In this document: positions 17,438-26,899 of the stretch, in pieces
How positions within the stretch are numbered: the first letter of the stretch is position 1
How the letters are laid out: every line of letters starts with the position of its first letter
Source of the DNA: Mucilaginibacter rigui
GTDB taxonomy: Bacteria > Bacteroidota > Bacteroidia > Sphingobacteriales > Sphingobacteriaceae
DNA length: 64,000 bases
Assembly (NCBI RefSeq): GCF_014773275.1
Contig: NZ_JACWMW010000002.1
Location: forward strand, 1,343,280-1,407,279
Direction: 5' to 3'
The notes under the pieces: generated by a model
Told to the model about the DNA's origin: nothing
The model's input: the letters and a program-made list of their open reading frames with translations, nothing else
The model's database searches: none
Translations under genes and position numbers: made by a program

Positions 17438-19027
17438 GTGATTAGCAAAATTCTACTACTCATACGTACTGTTCGGCATTTAAAACCCGTTCAAATTACT
17501 CATCAATTATACAATAGGCTAAAACCAGTTCGTAATCTTAACTGGTATATAAATAAAAATAATATACAGCCGGGTTACATACCGCTAAACTTTACTTTAA
17601 ATTATACCACAGAAAATTTAATTGAAGGCGATACGTTCAATTTTTTAAATATAAGCCACAATTTTGAAAATAAAATAGATTGGGATTACCAGCAATACGG
17701 CAAATTATGGAATTATAATTTACAATACTTCAATTTTTTACACCAGCCCGATGTTTCATCACAGGCTAAGCAAAATTTGCTTATAGATATCGGACTATGG
17801 CTAAAAACAGGTAAACTTAAGCTCGAGCCATACCCGGTTGCATTGAGGGCTATGAATACGGTAAGGTTCATTAGTACAGAAAACATTACCAATTCGGTAA
17901 TTATTGATGAGTTATATGCGCAGTTCGCGTATCTTAACAGGAACCTTGAATATCATTTACTTGGTAACCACCTTTTGGAAGATGCTTTTGCATTGTTTAT
18001 GGGAGGGCATATTTTTAATATGCCTGATTGGAAGCAAAAAGCCAAAAATATACTTTACAGAGAACTGAAAGAGCAGATACTAAACGATGGAGGGCACTTT
18101 GAATTAAGCCCTATGTACCATCAAATTATCCTGTTTAGGGTGTTGGAACTTGTCGATTGGTATAGTAATACAGATGGTCACGATATTGAATTTTTAACCT
18201 TTGCTAAAACAAAGGCAAGAGATATGCTAGGGTGGCTTCAAATTATTACCTTTAACAATGGCGATATCCCTCATTTTAATGATAGCGCAGCAGGAATAAC
18301 TTTTACCAGCCAACAATTGTTTGGTCTTGCGCAGAAACTTGGGGTTAACCCTAATAAACAATTAAAGTTAGCCGCCTCTGGCTATCGTAAATATGGCTTT
18401 GATAATTACGAATGTGTTGTTGATGTTGGTGCAGTAGGGCCGTCTTACCAACCGGGGCACGGCCATTCAGACGCTTTATCATTTGTTTTATATAGCAAAG
18501 GGTTACCTATAGTTGTTGATGCAGGTACATCAACTTATCAGATAGGGGAGAAAAGAAACTATGAACGGTCAACCAATGCACATAACACTGTTGAAGTAGA
18601 GGATACAAACCAATCGGAAGTTTGGGGAGGTTTTAGGGTAGGCAGGCGTGCCCAGGTTACAATAACTGCTGATGTAACGCATTCGCTAACTGCGTTGCAT
18701 AACGGTTATCAAAAGAAATTTGCAGCTATTCATCAAAGAACTTTTATTTTTGCCGAAGATCTTATCCAAATAGAGGATACAATATCCGAAGAGAAATTGG
18801 TTTGCAAAGCTTTGTTTCATTTTCACTCAAATTGTAATGTAATAATACAAGGGAATGATAAGGTACTCATTGATAATATAGCAACTATTGCTTTTACAAA
18901 TGCAATTAAACTTGATATACAGAAATATGAATTAGCCAATGGGTATAATAAATACTTGTCGGCAGTTTGCCTTGTTGTGTTTTTTAATAAAGAATTAAAA
19001 AGCATAATGCGGTTTAATAATAATTAA
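17438..19027 (+). CDS. Heparinase II/III-family protein without signal peptide
   Basis: A 529-residue protein with the alpha/alpha-toroid plus beta-sandwich layout of heparinase II/III-like lyases. Residues about 60-320 are helical (NHLLEDAFALFMGGHIF). The C-terminal part contains GHGHSDALSFVLYS, a DAGTSTY segment and RSTNAHNTVEVE followed by QSEVWGGFR. No export signal is evident: the N terminus is amphipathic and basic. That is unusual for a degradative lyase and agrees with the relatives found in polysaccharide biosynthesis clusters. It may act on lipid-linked or nascent glycan in the cytoplasm; this is inference. The start is a GTG six bases after wecB. The stop overlaps the next ATG. Confidence 0.82.
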   Translation: MISKILLLIRTVRHLKPVQITHQLYNRLKPVRNLNWYINKNNIQPGYIPLNFTLNYTTENLIEGDTFNFLNISHNFENKIDWDYQQYGKLWNYNLQYFNFLHQPDVSSQAKQNLLIDIGLWLKTGKLKLEPYPVALRAMNTVRFISTENITNSVIIDELYAQFAYLNRNLEYHLLGNHLLEDAFALFMGGHIFNMPDWKQKAKNILYRELKEQILNDGGHFELSPMYHQIILFRVLELVDWYSNTDGHDIEFLTFAKTKARDMLGWLQIITFNNGDIPHFNDSAAGITFTSQQLFGLAQKLGVNPNKQLKLAASGYRKYGFDNYECVVDVGAVGPSYQPGHGHSDALSFVLYSKGLPIVVDAGTSTYQIGEKRNYERSTNAHNTVEVEDTNQSEVWGGFRVGRRAQVTITADVTHSLTALHNGYQKKFAAIHQRTFIFAEDLIQIEDTISEEKLVCKALFHFHSNCNVIIQGNDKVLIDNIATIAFTNAIKLDIQKYELANGYNKYLSAVCLVVFFNKELKSIMRFNNN

Positions 19028-20193
19028 TGAAAAATATCCTTTACCTGAGCTTTTATTTCGAACCAGACCTCTGCGCAGGCTCTTTCAGAAATTCTCCTTT
19101 AGCCAAAGAATTGGCCAAACAAGCTAATGGTGTAGCTACAATTGATATAGTTACTACGCTTCCAAACCGTTATAACACATTCGATACTGCAGCCCCGGCT
19201 TTTGAAGAGTATGGTAACATTAACATACACCGTATCCTGATACCTAAACACCAAAGTGGGTTTATGGATCAGATCAATTCCTTTAAAACCTATTTTTTAG
19301 AAGCCCAAAAAATAATTAAAGGTAAAAAGTATGATCTGGTATTTGCATCTTCCTCTCGCTTATTTACGGCGTATCTTGGCTATAGAATAGCCAAAAAGCA
19401 GAATATACCGCTTTACCTTGATATACGTGACATCTTTATCGATACCATGCAGGATGTATTGCAAAGTAAAGTTTTAAAAAGTGGGTTGATACCTATATTG
19501 AAAACTGTAGAAACACAGATATTTAACTATGCAAGCCACATTAATTTGATATCCGGAGGCTTCGAGCAATATTTCACAAAGTATAAAAAAGCAAAATATT
19601 CGTATTTCTCAAACGGCATTGATCCGGAATTTATAGATCTAAAAGAAACTATTTATACTGATAAGAAGCAGCGCTTAATAACCTATGCCGGCAACTTTGG
19701 AGAAGGGCAGGGTTTGCATAAAATTATCCCGCAAGCGGCAAAGGCACTTGGTGATAAATTTAAATTCCTGGTTATTGGCGACGGTGGTGCGAAACAAAAG
19801 CTTGTGGATGGCATTGCTGAATCAGGCGTTAACAATGTAGAATTGAGAGGGCCGGTATCCCGTAAGGAACTGCTTTCTATTTATGACCAGTCCGACTTTT
19901 TGTTTTTGCATCTAAACGATTACGACGCATTTAAAAAGGTGTTGCCATCAAAGATATTTGAATTAGGCGCCTATGATAAGCCTATAATAGCAGGTGTAGC
20001 GGGTTTTGCTAATCAGTTTATTGATAAAAACATTCCTAACCGAATTCTTTTCCTGCCGGGAGATGTAAATGACATGGTTGGGCAGCTTAACAATTATCAA
20101 TATTCTTTAGGCTTTAGAAACGAGTTTTTAAAGAACTTTAGAAGGGAGCAAATTAACAAACAGATGGCAACCTCTATACTAAGCTACCTGTAA
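19027..20193 (+). CDS. Family 4 glycosyltransferase, WbuB-like
   Basis: A 388-residue GT-B enzyme. The N-terminal segment LYLSFYFEPDLCAGSFR and the central FSNGIDPEFI and TYAGNFGEGQGLHKI are typical of WbuB-like transferases. The C-terminal donor site reads KVLPSKIFELGAYDKPIIAG. It likely adds the second sugar onto the undecaprenyl-linked primer made by the transferase at 21132. WbuB-type enzymes commonly transfer N-acetyl-6-deoxyhexosamines, but the specificity here is not shown. One-base overlaps with both neighbours indicate coupling. Confidence 0.85.
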   Translation: MKNILYLSFYFEPDLCAGSFRNSPLAKELAKQANGVATIDIVTTLPNRYNTFDTAAPAFEEYGNINIHRILIPKHQSGFMDQINSFKTYFLEAQKIIKGKKYDLVFASSSRLFTAYLGYRIAKKQNIPLYLDIRDIFIDTMQDVLQSKVLKSGLIPILKTVETQIFNYASHINLISGGFEQYFTKYKKAKYSYFSNGIDPEFIDLKETIYTDKKQRLITYAGNFGEGQGLHKIIPQAAKALGDKFKFLVIGDGGAKQKLVDGIAESGVNNVELRGPVSRKELLSIYDQSDFLFLHLNDYDAFKKVLPSKIFELGAYDKPIIAGVAGFANQFIDKNIPNRILFLPGDVNDMVGQLNNYQYSLGFRNEFLKNFRREQINKQMATSILSYL

Positions 20194-21125
20194 TGAATAA
20201 TATATTAATTTCTGGTGCATCGGGTTTTGTTGGGCAGAATTTAAGTGAATATCTTACAGATGCCGGCCATGATGTTTTTAAATTAATCAGGGGCGCAAAT
20301 ACGGATAGCAATGAAATATCATGGACAAACCTAAGCAGTTTTTTTACAATTGATATTGATGTTATAATTCATTTAGCCGGAAAAGCACACGACATTAAAA
20401 ATACCAGCAACCCGCAAGAGTATTTTGATATAAACACCGGCCTTACTATAAAATTATTTGACAATTTTTTAAAAAGTAAGGCAACCCGTTTTATCTATTT
20501 TAGCAGTGTTAAAGCTGTGGCTGATACAGTTGATGGCGTTTTAAACGAAACGGTAAAACCTAATCCACAAACTGCATATGGTAAGTCAAAGCTAAAAGCT
20601 GAGGAATACATAATTAGTAAGGAGTTACCTAAAGATAAGCATGTATATATCTTAAGGCCCTGTATGATTCATGGGCGGGGTAATAAAGGAAACCTAAACT
20701 TATTGTATAAGTTTGTTAGTAAGGGTATTCCTTATCCGCTTGCTGCGTTTGACAATCGTAGGTCATTTTTGTATATAGAAAATCTCAACTTTATAATTGG
20801 CAAACTTATTGAAAGTAATACCGCGCCTTCTGGTGTTTATAATATTGCCGATGACGAAAGCTTGTCAACAGTTGAGATTGTAAAAATAATTTCTCAAACA
20901 TTAAACCGTAAACCTAATTTATGGTATGTTAATCAATCGTTTTTAAAGTTTACAGCAAGTATTGGAGATAAACTTAAATTACCCCTCAATTCCGAAAGAC
21001 TAAAAAAACTAACAGAAAATTACGTTGTTTCAAATCAAAAAATAAAAAATGCTTTGCAGATAACAAATCTACCGGTTAGAACCCAAGATGGGCTTACACA
21101 AACCATCAAAAGTTTTAATAAATAA
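20193..21125 (+). CDS. NAD-dependent sugar-nucleotide epimerase/reductase, WbpV-like
   Basis: A 310-residue extended short-chain dehydrogenase. It has the Rossmann motif GASGFVGQNL at residues 7-16, catalytic S (YFSSVKA) and YGKSK (Y-x3-K), and a C-terminal substrate domain. Sitting directly before a WbpL-like transferase, and with a WbpM-like dehydratase downstream, it best fits the reductase making UDP-QuiNAc (WbpV/WreQ type) or UDP-FucNAc from the 4-keto intermediate. A plain GalE-type 4-epimerase is the alternative. Its start overlaps the preceding stop (TAATG). Confidence 0.82.
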   Translation: MNNILISGASGFVGQNLSEYLTDAGHDVFKLIRGANTDSNEISWTNLSSFFTIDIDVIIHLAGKAHDIKNTSNPQEYFDINTGLTIKLFDNFLKSKATRFIYFSSVKAVADTVDGVLNETVKPNPQTAYGKSKLKAEEYIISKELPKDKHVYILRPCMIHGRGNKGNLNLLYKFVSKGIPYPLAAFDNRRSFLYIENLNFIIGKLIESNTAPSGVYNIADDESLSTVEIVKIISQTLNRKPNLWYVNQSFLKFTASIGDKLKLPLNSERLKKLTENYVVSNQKIKNALQITNLPVRTQDGLTQTIKSFNK

Positions 21126-21131
21126 TATATA

Positions 21132-22091
21132 ATGATGATATACCTGCTTTTGTTTTTAGTGTTTATTGGAGCCATGTTATTATACTTTAAAATAGCCGAT
21201 AAATACAATATTATCGATCACCCCAACGAGCGTAGTTCGCATAGCGCAATTACCATACGCGGTGGGGGAATTATATTTATACTGGCGGCGCTTATTTTAT
21301 TGGTGTGGCACTTTAATGAGTTTTATTTGGTGTTAGCCGGCGCGATAGCGATAGGCGCAATAAGCTTTGCCGATGATATATATACATTGCCAAATAAATT
21401 GCGTTTGGCTATACATGGAATAGCAGTAAGCTTAATGTTTCTATCACTTCATGTATATTCTTCATACTCATTGTTAGGGGTTGCTTTATTATATATATTA
21501 GCAATAGGCATTATTAATGCTTACAACTTTATGGATGGCATTAACGGGATTACCGGTTCATACAGTTTGGTGACATTTGCGGGGTTACAATATGTAAATA
21601 TTCGGCATAATAGCTTTATATCCCCCGAGATGATATGGGTGCCCATGTTAGCATGTATCGCATTCCTGATTTTTAACTTCCGTAAGAAAGCAAGATGTTT
21701 TGCCGGTGATGTGGGTAGTGTAACAATTGCCTTTTGGATAACCTTTTTACTCTTAAAGCTTATATTTATTACTAACAACTGGCTTTACATACTTTTCCTG
21801 GCAGTTTACGGCGTAGATGCTGTGCTAACTATCATCCATCGTTTAATGTTAAAACAAAATATCTTTAAAGCACACCGGCTGCATTTTTATCAGTTACTAT
21901 CTAATGAGTATAAAATGCCTCATTTAATTGTTTCATCTATTTATGCTATAGTGCAATTAGCAGTAATTATATTAATTATAACTAATGAAAATTTGAACCC
22001 GTTAACGATAGTTGCAATAGTAATTTTGCCCTTAATGCTTAGTTATTTAATTATTAAACCTTATTTGATGAAACTTAGAATTATACAGTAA
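21132..22091 (+). CDS. Undecaprenyl-phosphate sugar-1-phosphate transferase (WecA/WbpL family)
   Basis: A 319-residue MraY/WecA-type membrane enzyme with about ten helices. It begins repeat-unit synthesis by moving a sugar-1-phosphate onto undecaprenyl phosphate. Diagnostic cytoplasmic motifs are the D-D pair in SFADDIYTLPNK, NAYNFMDGINGI, the FAGDVGS loop and AHRLHFYQLL near residue 250, which replaces the HIHH site. The adjacent WbpV-like reductase suggests a QuiNAc- or FucNAc-1-P donor, as for WbpL. It is the last gene of the long operon. Confidence 0.9.
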   Translation: MMIYLLLFLVFIGAMLLYFKIADKYNIIDHPNERSSHSAITIRGGGIIFILAALILLVWHFNEFYLVLAGAIAIGAISFADDIYTLPNKLRLAIHGIAVSLMFLSLHVYSSYSLLGVALLYILAIGIINAYNFMDGINGITGSYSLVTFAGLQYVNIRHNSFISPEMIWVPMLACIAFLIFNFRKKARCFAGDVGSVTIAFWITFLLLKLIFITNNWLYILFLAVYGVDAVLTIIHRLMLKQNIFKAHRLHFYQLLSNEYKMPHLIVSSIYAIVQLAVIILIITNENLNPLTIVAIVILPLMLSYLIIKPYLMKLRIIQ

Positions 22092-22362
22092 ATTAATAAA
22101 TGTATTATTTTTTTATTTGTAATATTTTATATTTGTAATGTTCAGCAACAAACTCCCCCCAAATGTGTTGTAGACTTTAGTCATTATATTACTATTGTTT
22201 AATAAGTAGTACTTTTTGGTTTGCATTTATCTGTATTAATTCACAAAAAAGGTTTAATTATGAGATAATGGTTTCTTTAAACTAAATAAATACTTAAATT
22301 AAAGCATTAGTTAATGCCTGAAATTATTAAATTTGCATCATTTGCCCCCAGAAAATACATTT
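22092..22362. other. AT-rich intergenic boundary between two polysaccharide transcription units
   Basis: These 271 bases separate the initiating transferase from the WbpM-like gene. They are very AT-rich. They hold two TAnnTTTG-type boxes, TATATTTG at 22128 and TAAATTTG at 22328. No clear intrinsic terminator or conserved ORF is seen. The region probably ends the long operon and starts the dehydratase/Kdo unit. Confidence 0.5.
22328..22335 (+). promoter_or_regulatory. Candidate -7 box for the WbpM-like gene
   Basis: TAAATTTG matches the Bacteroidota sigma-A -7 consensus TAnnTTTG and ends 27 bases before the ATG at 22363. The expected transcript start is near 22340. A TTG start at 22333 would fall inside this box, which argues for the ATG at 22363. 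No convincing -33 element is seen. Confidence 0.5.
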
Positions 22363-24309
22363 ATGAAAAAATATTTACTATTCAGTAAGGTACTCCCAAG
22401 GTGGATAATAATGTTATTAGACTTTGTAATTGTTACCTGGTCATTTGCTTCCTCTTATCTTATTGTAAACAGGTTTGAATTTGCTAATATATTAAGAGGA
22501 TACTTCTTTATTTATACAGGTGTTTATTGTATAGTTGCTGTGATAGTTATGTACCTCATGCGGGTACATATAGGCCTTATCAGGTATTCAAACACACGCG
22601 ATGTACTGCGTATTTTCGGGTCGGTGTTTATTAGTAGTATATTATACATGCTTATAATTTCCATTTGGGTAAAACCATATTTGCATGTTAATTCGTCCAC
22701 CATCGATCTTGTGCTGCTGGTTAACTTTTCAGTATCAAGTACACTCCTTATCCTGCTCAGAAGTGCTGTAAAAAGTGCCTTTAACTATATTAATAACTAT
22801 TCAAGCTCAAAAAAAACCACGGTACTTATTTACGGTTCAGATACCAGTGCAGTATTAGTTAAACAAGCTTTAGAAGCAAGTGCGCAAACTAACTTTGTTA
22901 TAGCCGGTTTCGTGGATGCTGATACCAATAAAATTAATAAAGAGATACAGCAAGTTAGAGTTTATGACATTAACAAACTTCCCAAATTAAAAGAAAAACG
23001 CGCTATCGATAAAATGATCATCATGAACCACCATCTTGATGAACAGTCGAAAAAAACAGCACTGGAGGCCTGCCTTGCATTGGGTATACAGGTATTAACC
23101 GTACCGCCGTCTGATCAATGGATCTACGGTAAGCTTAACATGCAACAAATTAAGGATCTTAAAATTGAGGATCTGCTTCAACGTAAAACCATACAGATAG
23201 ATACCACCCGTATATCACAAGATCTGCAGGGTAAACGTGTTTTAATTACAGGTGCGGCAGGTTCAATCGGGTCTGAAATTGTTCAGCAGGTATTGCAATA
23301 TAACCCTGCTATGGTTATCCTTTGCGACCAGGCCGAGTCGCCGCTTCATGATATCCGTTTAGAGGTTGAAGAGAAGTTTGCGAAAGTACCTATTAAGATT
23401 TTTATAGGTGATATACGTAACTACGACCGTATGAGTAAACTGTTTACAGATTACCGGCCCGAGGTAGTTTACCATGCCGCAGCTTACAAACACGTGCCAA
23501 TGATGGAGGAAAACCCGTCTGAGGCGGTAAGGGCAAATGTATTGGGTACAAAAAACATTGCAGATCTGTCGGTAGCTTTTGGTGTACATAAGTTTGTTAT
23601 GGTATCTACAGATAAGGCTGTAAACCCATCAAACATCATGGGCACAACAAAACGTATTGCCGAGATTTACATCCAATCGCTAAAAGATAACCCTATTAAT
23701 AAAGGCACCTGTTTTATAACAACCCGTTTTGGGAATGTACTGGGGTCTAATGGTTCGGTTATTCCACGCTTTAGGGCGCAGATTCAAAAAGGTGGTCCCA
23801 TTACAGTTACTCACCCCGAAATAACCCGTTATTTCATGACCATACCGGAGGCTGTACACCTGGTATTAGAGGCCGGTACTATGGGAAGTGGTGGCGAAAT
23901 CTTCATTTTTGATATGGGAGAACCTGTTAAAATTGTTGATCTGGCACTTAAAATGATAAAACTTGCCGGCTTACAGCCCGATAGGGACATTAAAATTGTT
24001 TACTCAGGTTTACGCCCTGGCGAGAAGCTTTACGAAGAGTTGCTTAATGATGGTGAGCATACTATGCCTACTCATCACGAAAAGATCAAGATATCTGAGG
24101 TGATCAATTATCCGTATCAAAAAGTTGCCGATGATATTAACGAGTTACTTTTATTAAATAAGCAAAACAATGATATGGCCATGGTAAATAAAATGAAGGA
24201 AATTGTTCCTGAATTTATCAGCAAAAACTCAGAATTTGAGGGCCTTGACAACAGGAGAACCGCACCTCTGCAGGTAGAAGCTAAAAAGTTAAGGATATTG
24301 CAGGATTAG
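22363..24309 (+). CDS. UDP-GlcNAc C6-dehydratase, WbpM/CapD family
   Basis: A 648-residue membrane-anchored dehydratase from the ATG at 22363. Four N-terminal helices (about 15-125) precede a first Rossmann-like domain (YGSDTSAVLVKQ, about 163) and the catalytic domain with GAAGSIGSEI at 297. The catalytic set is S416 in STDKAVNPSN, M426 and K430, the S-M-K arrangement of the WbpM subgroup rather than S-Y-K. It makes UDP-2-acetamido-2,6-dideoxy-4-hexulose, the precursor for the WbpV-like reductase at 20193. It appears to start its own transcription unit ahead of the Kdo genes. Confidence 0.9.
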   Translation: MKKYLLFSKVLPRWIIMLLDFVIVTWSFASSYLIVNRFEFANILRGYFFIYTGVYCIVAVIVMYLMRVHIGLIRYSNTRDVLRIFGSVFISSILYMLIISIWVKPYLHVNSSTIDLVLLVNFSVSSTLLILLRSAVKSAFNYINNYSSSKKTTVLIYGSDTSAVLVKQALEASAQTNFVIAGFVDADTNKINKEIQQVRVYDINKLPKLKEKRAIDKMIIMNHHLDEQSKKTALEACLALGIQVLTVPPSDQWIYGKLNMQQIKDLKIEDLLQRKTIQIDTTRISQDLQGKRVLITGAAGSIGSEIVQQVLQYNPAMVILCDQAESPLHDIRLEVEEKFAKVPIKIFIGDIRNYDRMSKLFTDYRPEVVYHAAAYKHVPMMEENPSEAVRANVLGTKNIADLSVAFGVHKFVMVSTDKAVNPSNIMGTTKRIAEIYIQSLKDNPINKGTCFITTRFGNVLGSNGSVIPRFRAQIQKGGPITVTHPEITRYFMTIPEAVHLVLEAGTMGSGGEIFIFDMGEPVKIVDLALKMIKLAGLQPDRDIKIVYSGLRPGEKLYEELLNDGEHTMPTHHEKIKISEVINYPYQKVADDINELLLLNKQNNDMAMVNKMKEIVPEFISKNSEFEGLDNRRTAPLQVEAKKLRILQD

Positions 24310-24426
24310 TCAATGCTGATACCTGTAAGGTATGGGTGTTAATCGTATTAGGGCGCTGTTTAGCTAAATCTGATTTTATTGAGTATAATTGCAATACAAA
24401 ATAATTCCCCCGAGCTTTTACAGCTT

Positions 24427-25362
24427 ATGAAAAGTATTGCCCAAAAAGTATTTGATATAGAAATAGCATCCTTACAGTATGTAGCATCGATGATAGATGA
24501 ACAATTTAGTGGGGCTGTTGATGCCGTGCTAAATTCTACAGGTAAACTGGTGGTTTGCGGAATGGGTAAATCCGGCCATATTGGTAAAAAAATATCGGCC
24601 ACATTCACAAGCACAGGTACCCCCAGCTTTTTTATGCACCCTGCCGAAGCCTTCCATGGCGACCTGGGGATGATAAGTGCTGATGATGTTGTGATACTGG
24701 TATCTTACTCTGGAGAAACCGAGGAGATTTTAAAAATAGTACCATACCTGCAGTATAATAAAAATATATTCATAGCAATAACAGGTAATGCCAGTTCAAC
24801 GTTGGCAAAAAATGCCACGTACCATTTAAATGTTTGTGTAAAGCAGGAGGCATGCCCCCTTGAACTTGCGCCAACCTCATCAACTACAGCCACACTGGTT
24901 ATGGGCGATGCACTTGCAGTAGCCTTGATGACGGCTAAAGACTTTTCTCCGGCCGATTTTGCAAGGTTTCATCCCGGAGGCAGGCTTGGCCGTAAACTAC
25001 TGGTGAGAATAAAAGATTTGATGCGAACCGATAAACTTCCGTTCATTGATAGAGCAGCTACCTTTACGCAACTGGTTCTGAAAATGAGCGAGGGAAAACT
25101 GGGGATGGTTATAGTAGGCACTCCAGAAAGTGTAGCAGGGGTAATAACCGATGGCGACCTGCGCCGCGGATTAGTTAAATATAACGACCTGCATAATTTG
25201 CCCATTACCGATATAATGAACAGCGCTCCTCAAACCATTAACGAACACGAATTGGTTTACGATGCCGAAGCGTTAATGATGGAACGAAAAATCACTACAC
25301 TTTTGGTACATAACGATCAAAACATCTTAACGGGCGTTTATCAGATATTTAACCAGGCTTAA
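24427..25362 (+). CDS. kdsD: D-arabinose 5-phosphate isomerase (KdsD/KpsF family)
   Basis: A SIS domain (about 25-155, with GMGKSGHIGKKI and SYSGETEEI) followed by two CBS domains (about 195-311) identifies the isomerase that makes arabinose-5-phosphate from ribulose-5-phosphate for Kdo. I chose the ATG at 24427 (311 residues), because AQKVFDIEIASL aligns near the E. coli KdsD N terminus. A TTG at 24379 would add 16 residues and cannot be excluded. The histidine in HGDLGM is the family active-site residue. kdsB and kdsA follow directly, which supports a Kdo role over the GutQ paralogue. Confidence 0.92.
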   Translation: MKSIAQKVFDIEIASLQYVASMIDEQFSGAVDAVLNSTGKLVVCGMGKSGHIGKKISATFTSTGTPSFFMHPAEAFHGDLGMISADDVVILVSYSGETEEILKIVPYLQYNKNIFIAITGNASSTLAKNATYHLNVCVKQEACPLELAPTSSTTATLVMGDALAVALMTAKDFSPADFARFHPGGRLGRKLLVRIKDLMRTDKLPFIDRAATFTQLVLKMSEGKLGMVIVGTPESVAGVITDGDLRRGLVKYNDLHNLPITDIMNSAPQTINEHELVYDAEALMMERKITTLLVHNDQNILTGVYQIFNQA

Positions 25363-25365
25363 TAC

Positions 25366-26106
25366 ATGAAGGCGAATATTGTTATACCTGCCCGGTTAAA
25401 ATCGACCCGGTTACCACGCAAAGTATTGCTCGATTTGGGTGGTAAGCCGGTTATACAAAGAGTTTACGAGGCTTGCTTAAAAGCTACGCTTCATCACGAG
25501 ATATGGATAGCTGCGGATAGTGATGAAGTATTTAATATTTGCAAAGGGTTTACTCCCAATGTACTTATGACTAAAGAAGAGCATCCCAGCGGTACCGACC
25601 GTATAGCTGAGGTAATTGAAACCGTATCTTGCGATATGGTTGTAAACGTACAAGGCGATGAACCCTTTTTTGATGCCGGAATTATTGACAGGCTTATAAC
25701 CGCCCTGCAACAAAGCGATGCCGTTATGGCCAGTGTTTATGCGCCGGTAGCAAATATAGATGAACTAAACAACCCAAACCTGGTTAAAGTTGTTACTGAT
25801 GTAAACGGCAATGCCATATACTTCTCCAGGTTTGCAATCCCATTTTCAAGAGATAGGGAGGTGGAAGATGTTTCTGCTTATAAAAAGCATATGGGCGTTT
25901 ATGCGTATAAGACGTCGTTCCTGAAAGAGTTTATTACCATGCCGGTTTCGTTTTTAGAGAGTACCGAAAAATTGGAACAGCTAAGAGCGATTGAGAACGG
26001 TTATAAAATTAAAATGATTGAAGTGAAAGATATTGAAAAGGGAATAGATACCCCGGAAGACCTGACACTTGCACGTAAAAAGATAAAAGACAATGGCATT
26101 ATATAA
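25366..26106 (+). CDS. kdsB: CMP-Kdo synthetase
   Basis: A 246-residue cytidylyltransferase that activates Kdo with CTP for lipid A-Kdo assembly. Hallmarks are VIPARLKSTRLPRK at residues 5-18, VNVQGDEPF near 92-100, and KGIDTPEDL at the C terminus. Length matches KdsB. It starts three bases after kdsD and overlaps kdsA by 14 bases, so the three Kdo genes form one translationally coupled block. Confidence 0.95.
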   Translation: MKANIVIPARLKSTRLPRKVLLDLGGKPVIQRVYEACLKATLHHEIWIAADSDEVFNICKGFTPNVLMTKEEHPSGTDRIAEVIETVSCDMVVNVQGDEPFFDAGIIDRLITALQQSDAVMASVYAPVANIDELNNPNLVKVVTDVNGNAIYFSRFAIPFSRDREVEDVSAYKKHMGVYAYKTSFLKEFITMPVSFLESTEKLEQLRAIENGYKIKMIEVKDIEKGIDTPEDLTLARKKIKDNGII

Positions 26107-26872
26107 AGATATTACCGATAAACCTTTTTTTATTGTTGGCCCATGTGTAATGGAAAACCAGGAACTGCTATATACCGTAGCTGAAAAGGTTGCAGAAATT
26201 GGCAGCAAATACCCGGTAACAGTGGTATTCAAATCATCGTTTGATAAAGCTAACCGTACCAGTATCCATGCATATCGTGGTCCTGGTATTGGCAAGGGGC
26301 TTGAAATGCTGAACAATGTAAAGGAAAAATTTAACCTGCCCGTTACTACAGATATCCATGAGCCATTTCAGGCTGCTGTAGCGGCCGAGGTAGTTGATGT
26401 TTTACAGATCCCGGCATTCCTGTGCCGCCAAACAGATCTGCTCGTTGCGGCGGCCGAAACCGGTAAAATAGTAAACATTAAAAAAGCGCAATTCTTATCC
26501 GGCCAGGATATGTTTTATCCGGCGCAAAAAGTAAAGGAAGCCGGTAATGAGCAGATCATCCTGACTGAGCGCGGCAACTCATTTGGCTATAATAACCTGG
26601 TGGTTGATTTCAGGAATATTTATGATATGAAGGAATTTGGTTACCCGGTTTGTATGGATTGTACCCACTCGGTACAACGCCCGGGCGGCGCAGGTGGCAA
26701 AACCGGCGGCGACCGTAAATTTGTGCCTTACATGTCGCACGCGGCAAGGGCCTTTGGGGCAAGCGGTTACTTTATAGAAACCCACCCCGATCCTGACCAC
26801 GCCCTGAGCGACGGCCCTAACATGCTATACCTAAAGGATCTGGAAGAGTTAATAAAATCGCTGATAAGCTAA
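26093..26872 (+). CDS. kdsA: Kdo-8-phosphate synthase
   Basis: A 259-residue TIM-barrel enzyme condensing arabinose-5-phosphate and PEP. Family segments are GPCVMEN near residue 16, FKSSFDKANRTS, a KKAQFLSGQDM stretch and the CTHSVQRPGG loop. A cysteine in MDCTH near the metal site suggests the metal-dependent class, though this cannot be settled by eye. The phosphatase step (KdsC) is not encoded nearby and must come from elsewhere in the genome. Confidence 0.96.
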   Translation: MALYKDITDKPFFIVGPCVMENQELLYTVAEKVAEIGSKYPVTVVFKSSFDKANRTSIHAYRGPGIGKGLEMLNNVKEKFNLPVTTDIHEPFQAAVAAEVVDVLQIPAFLCRQTDLLVAAAETGKIVNIKKAQFLSGQDMFYPAQKVKEAGNEQIILTERGNSFGYNNLVVDFRNIYDMKEFGYPVCMDCTHSVQRPGGAGGKTGGDRKFVPYMSHAARAFGASGYFIETHPDPDHALSDGPNMLYLKDLEELIKSLIS

Positions 26873-26899
26873 TAAGGAAGCTTTTATAATTAATAAGGG

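Noticed and set aside
22333..22362. TTG start for the WbpM-like gene
   Set aside because: It lies in the TAAATTTG box; the ATG at 22363 gives the normal N terminus.
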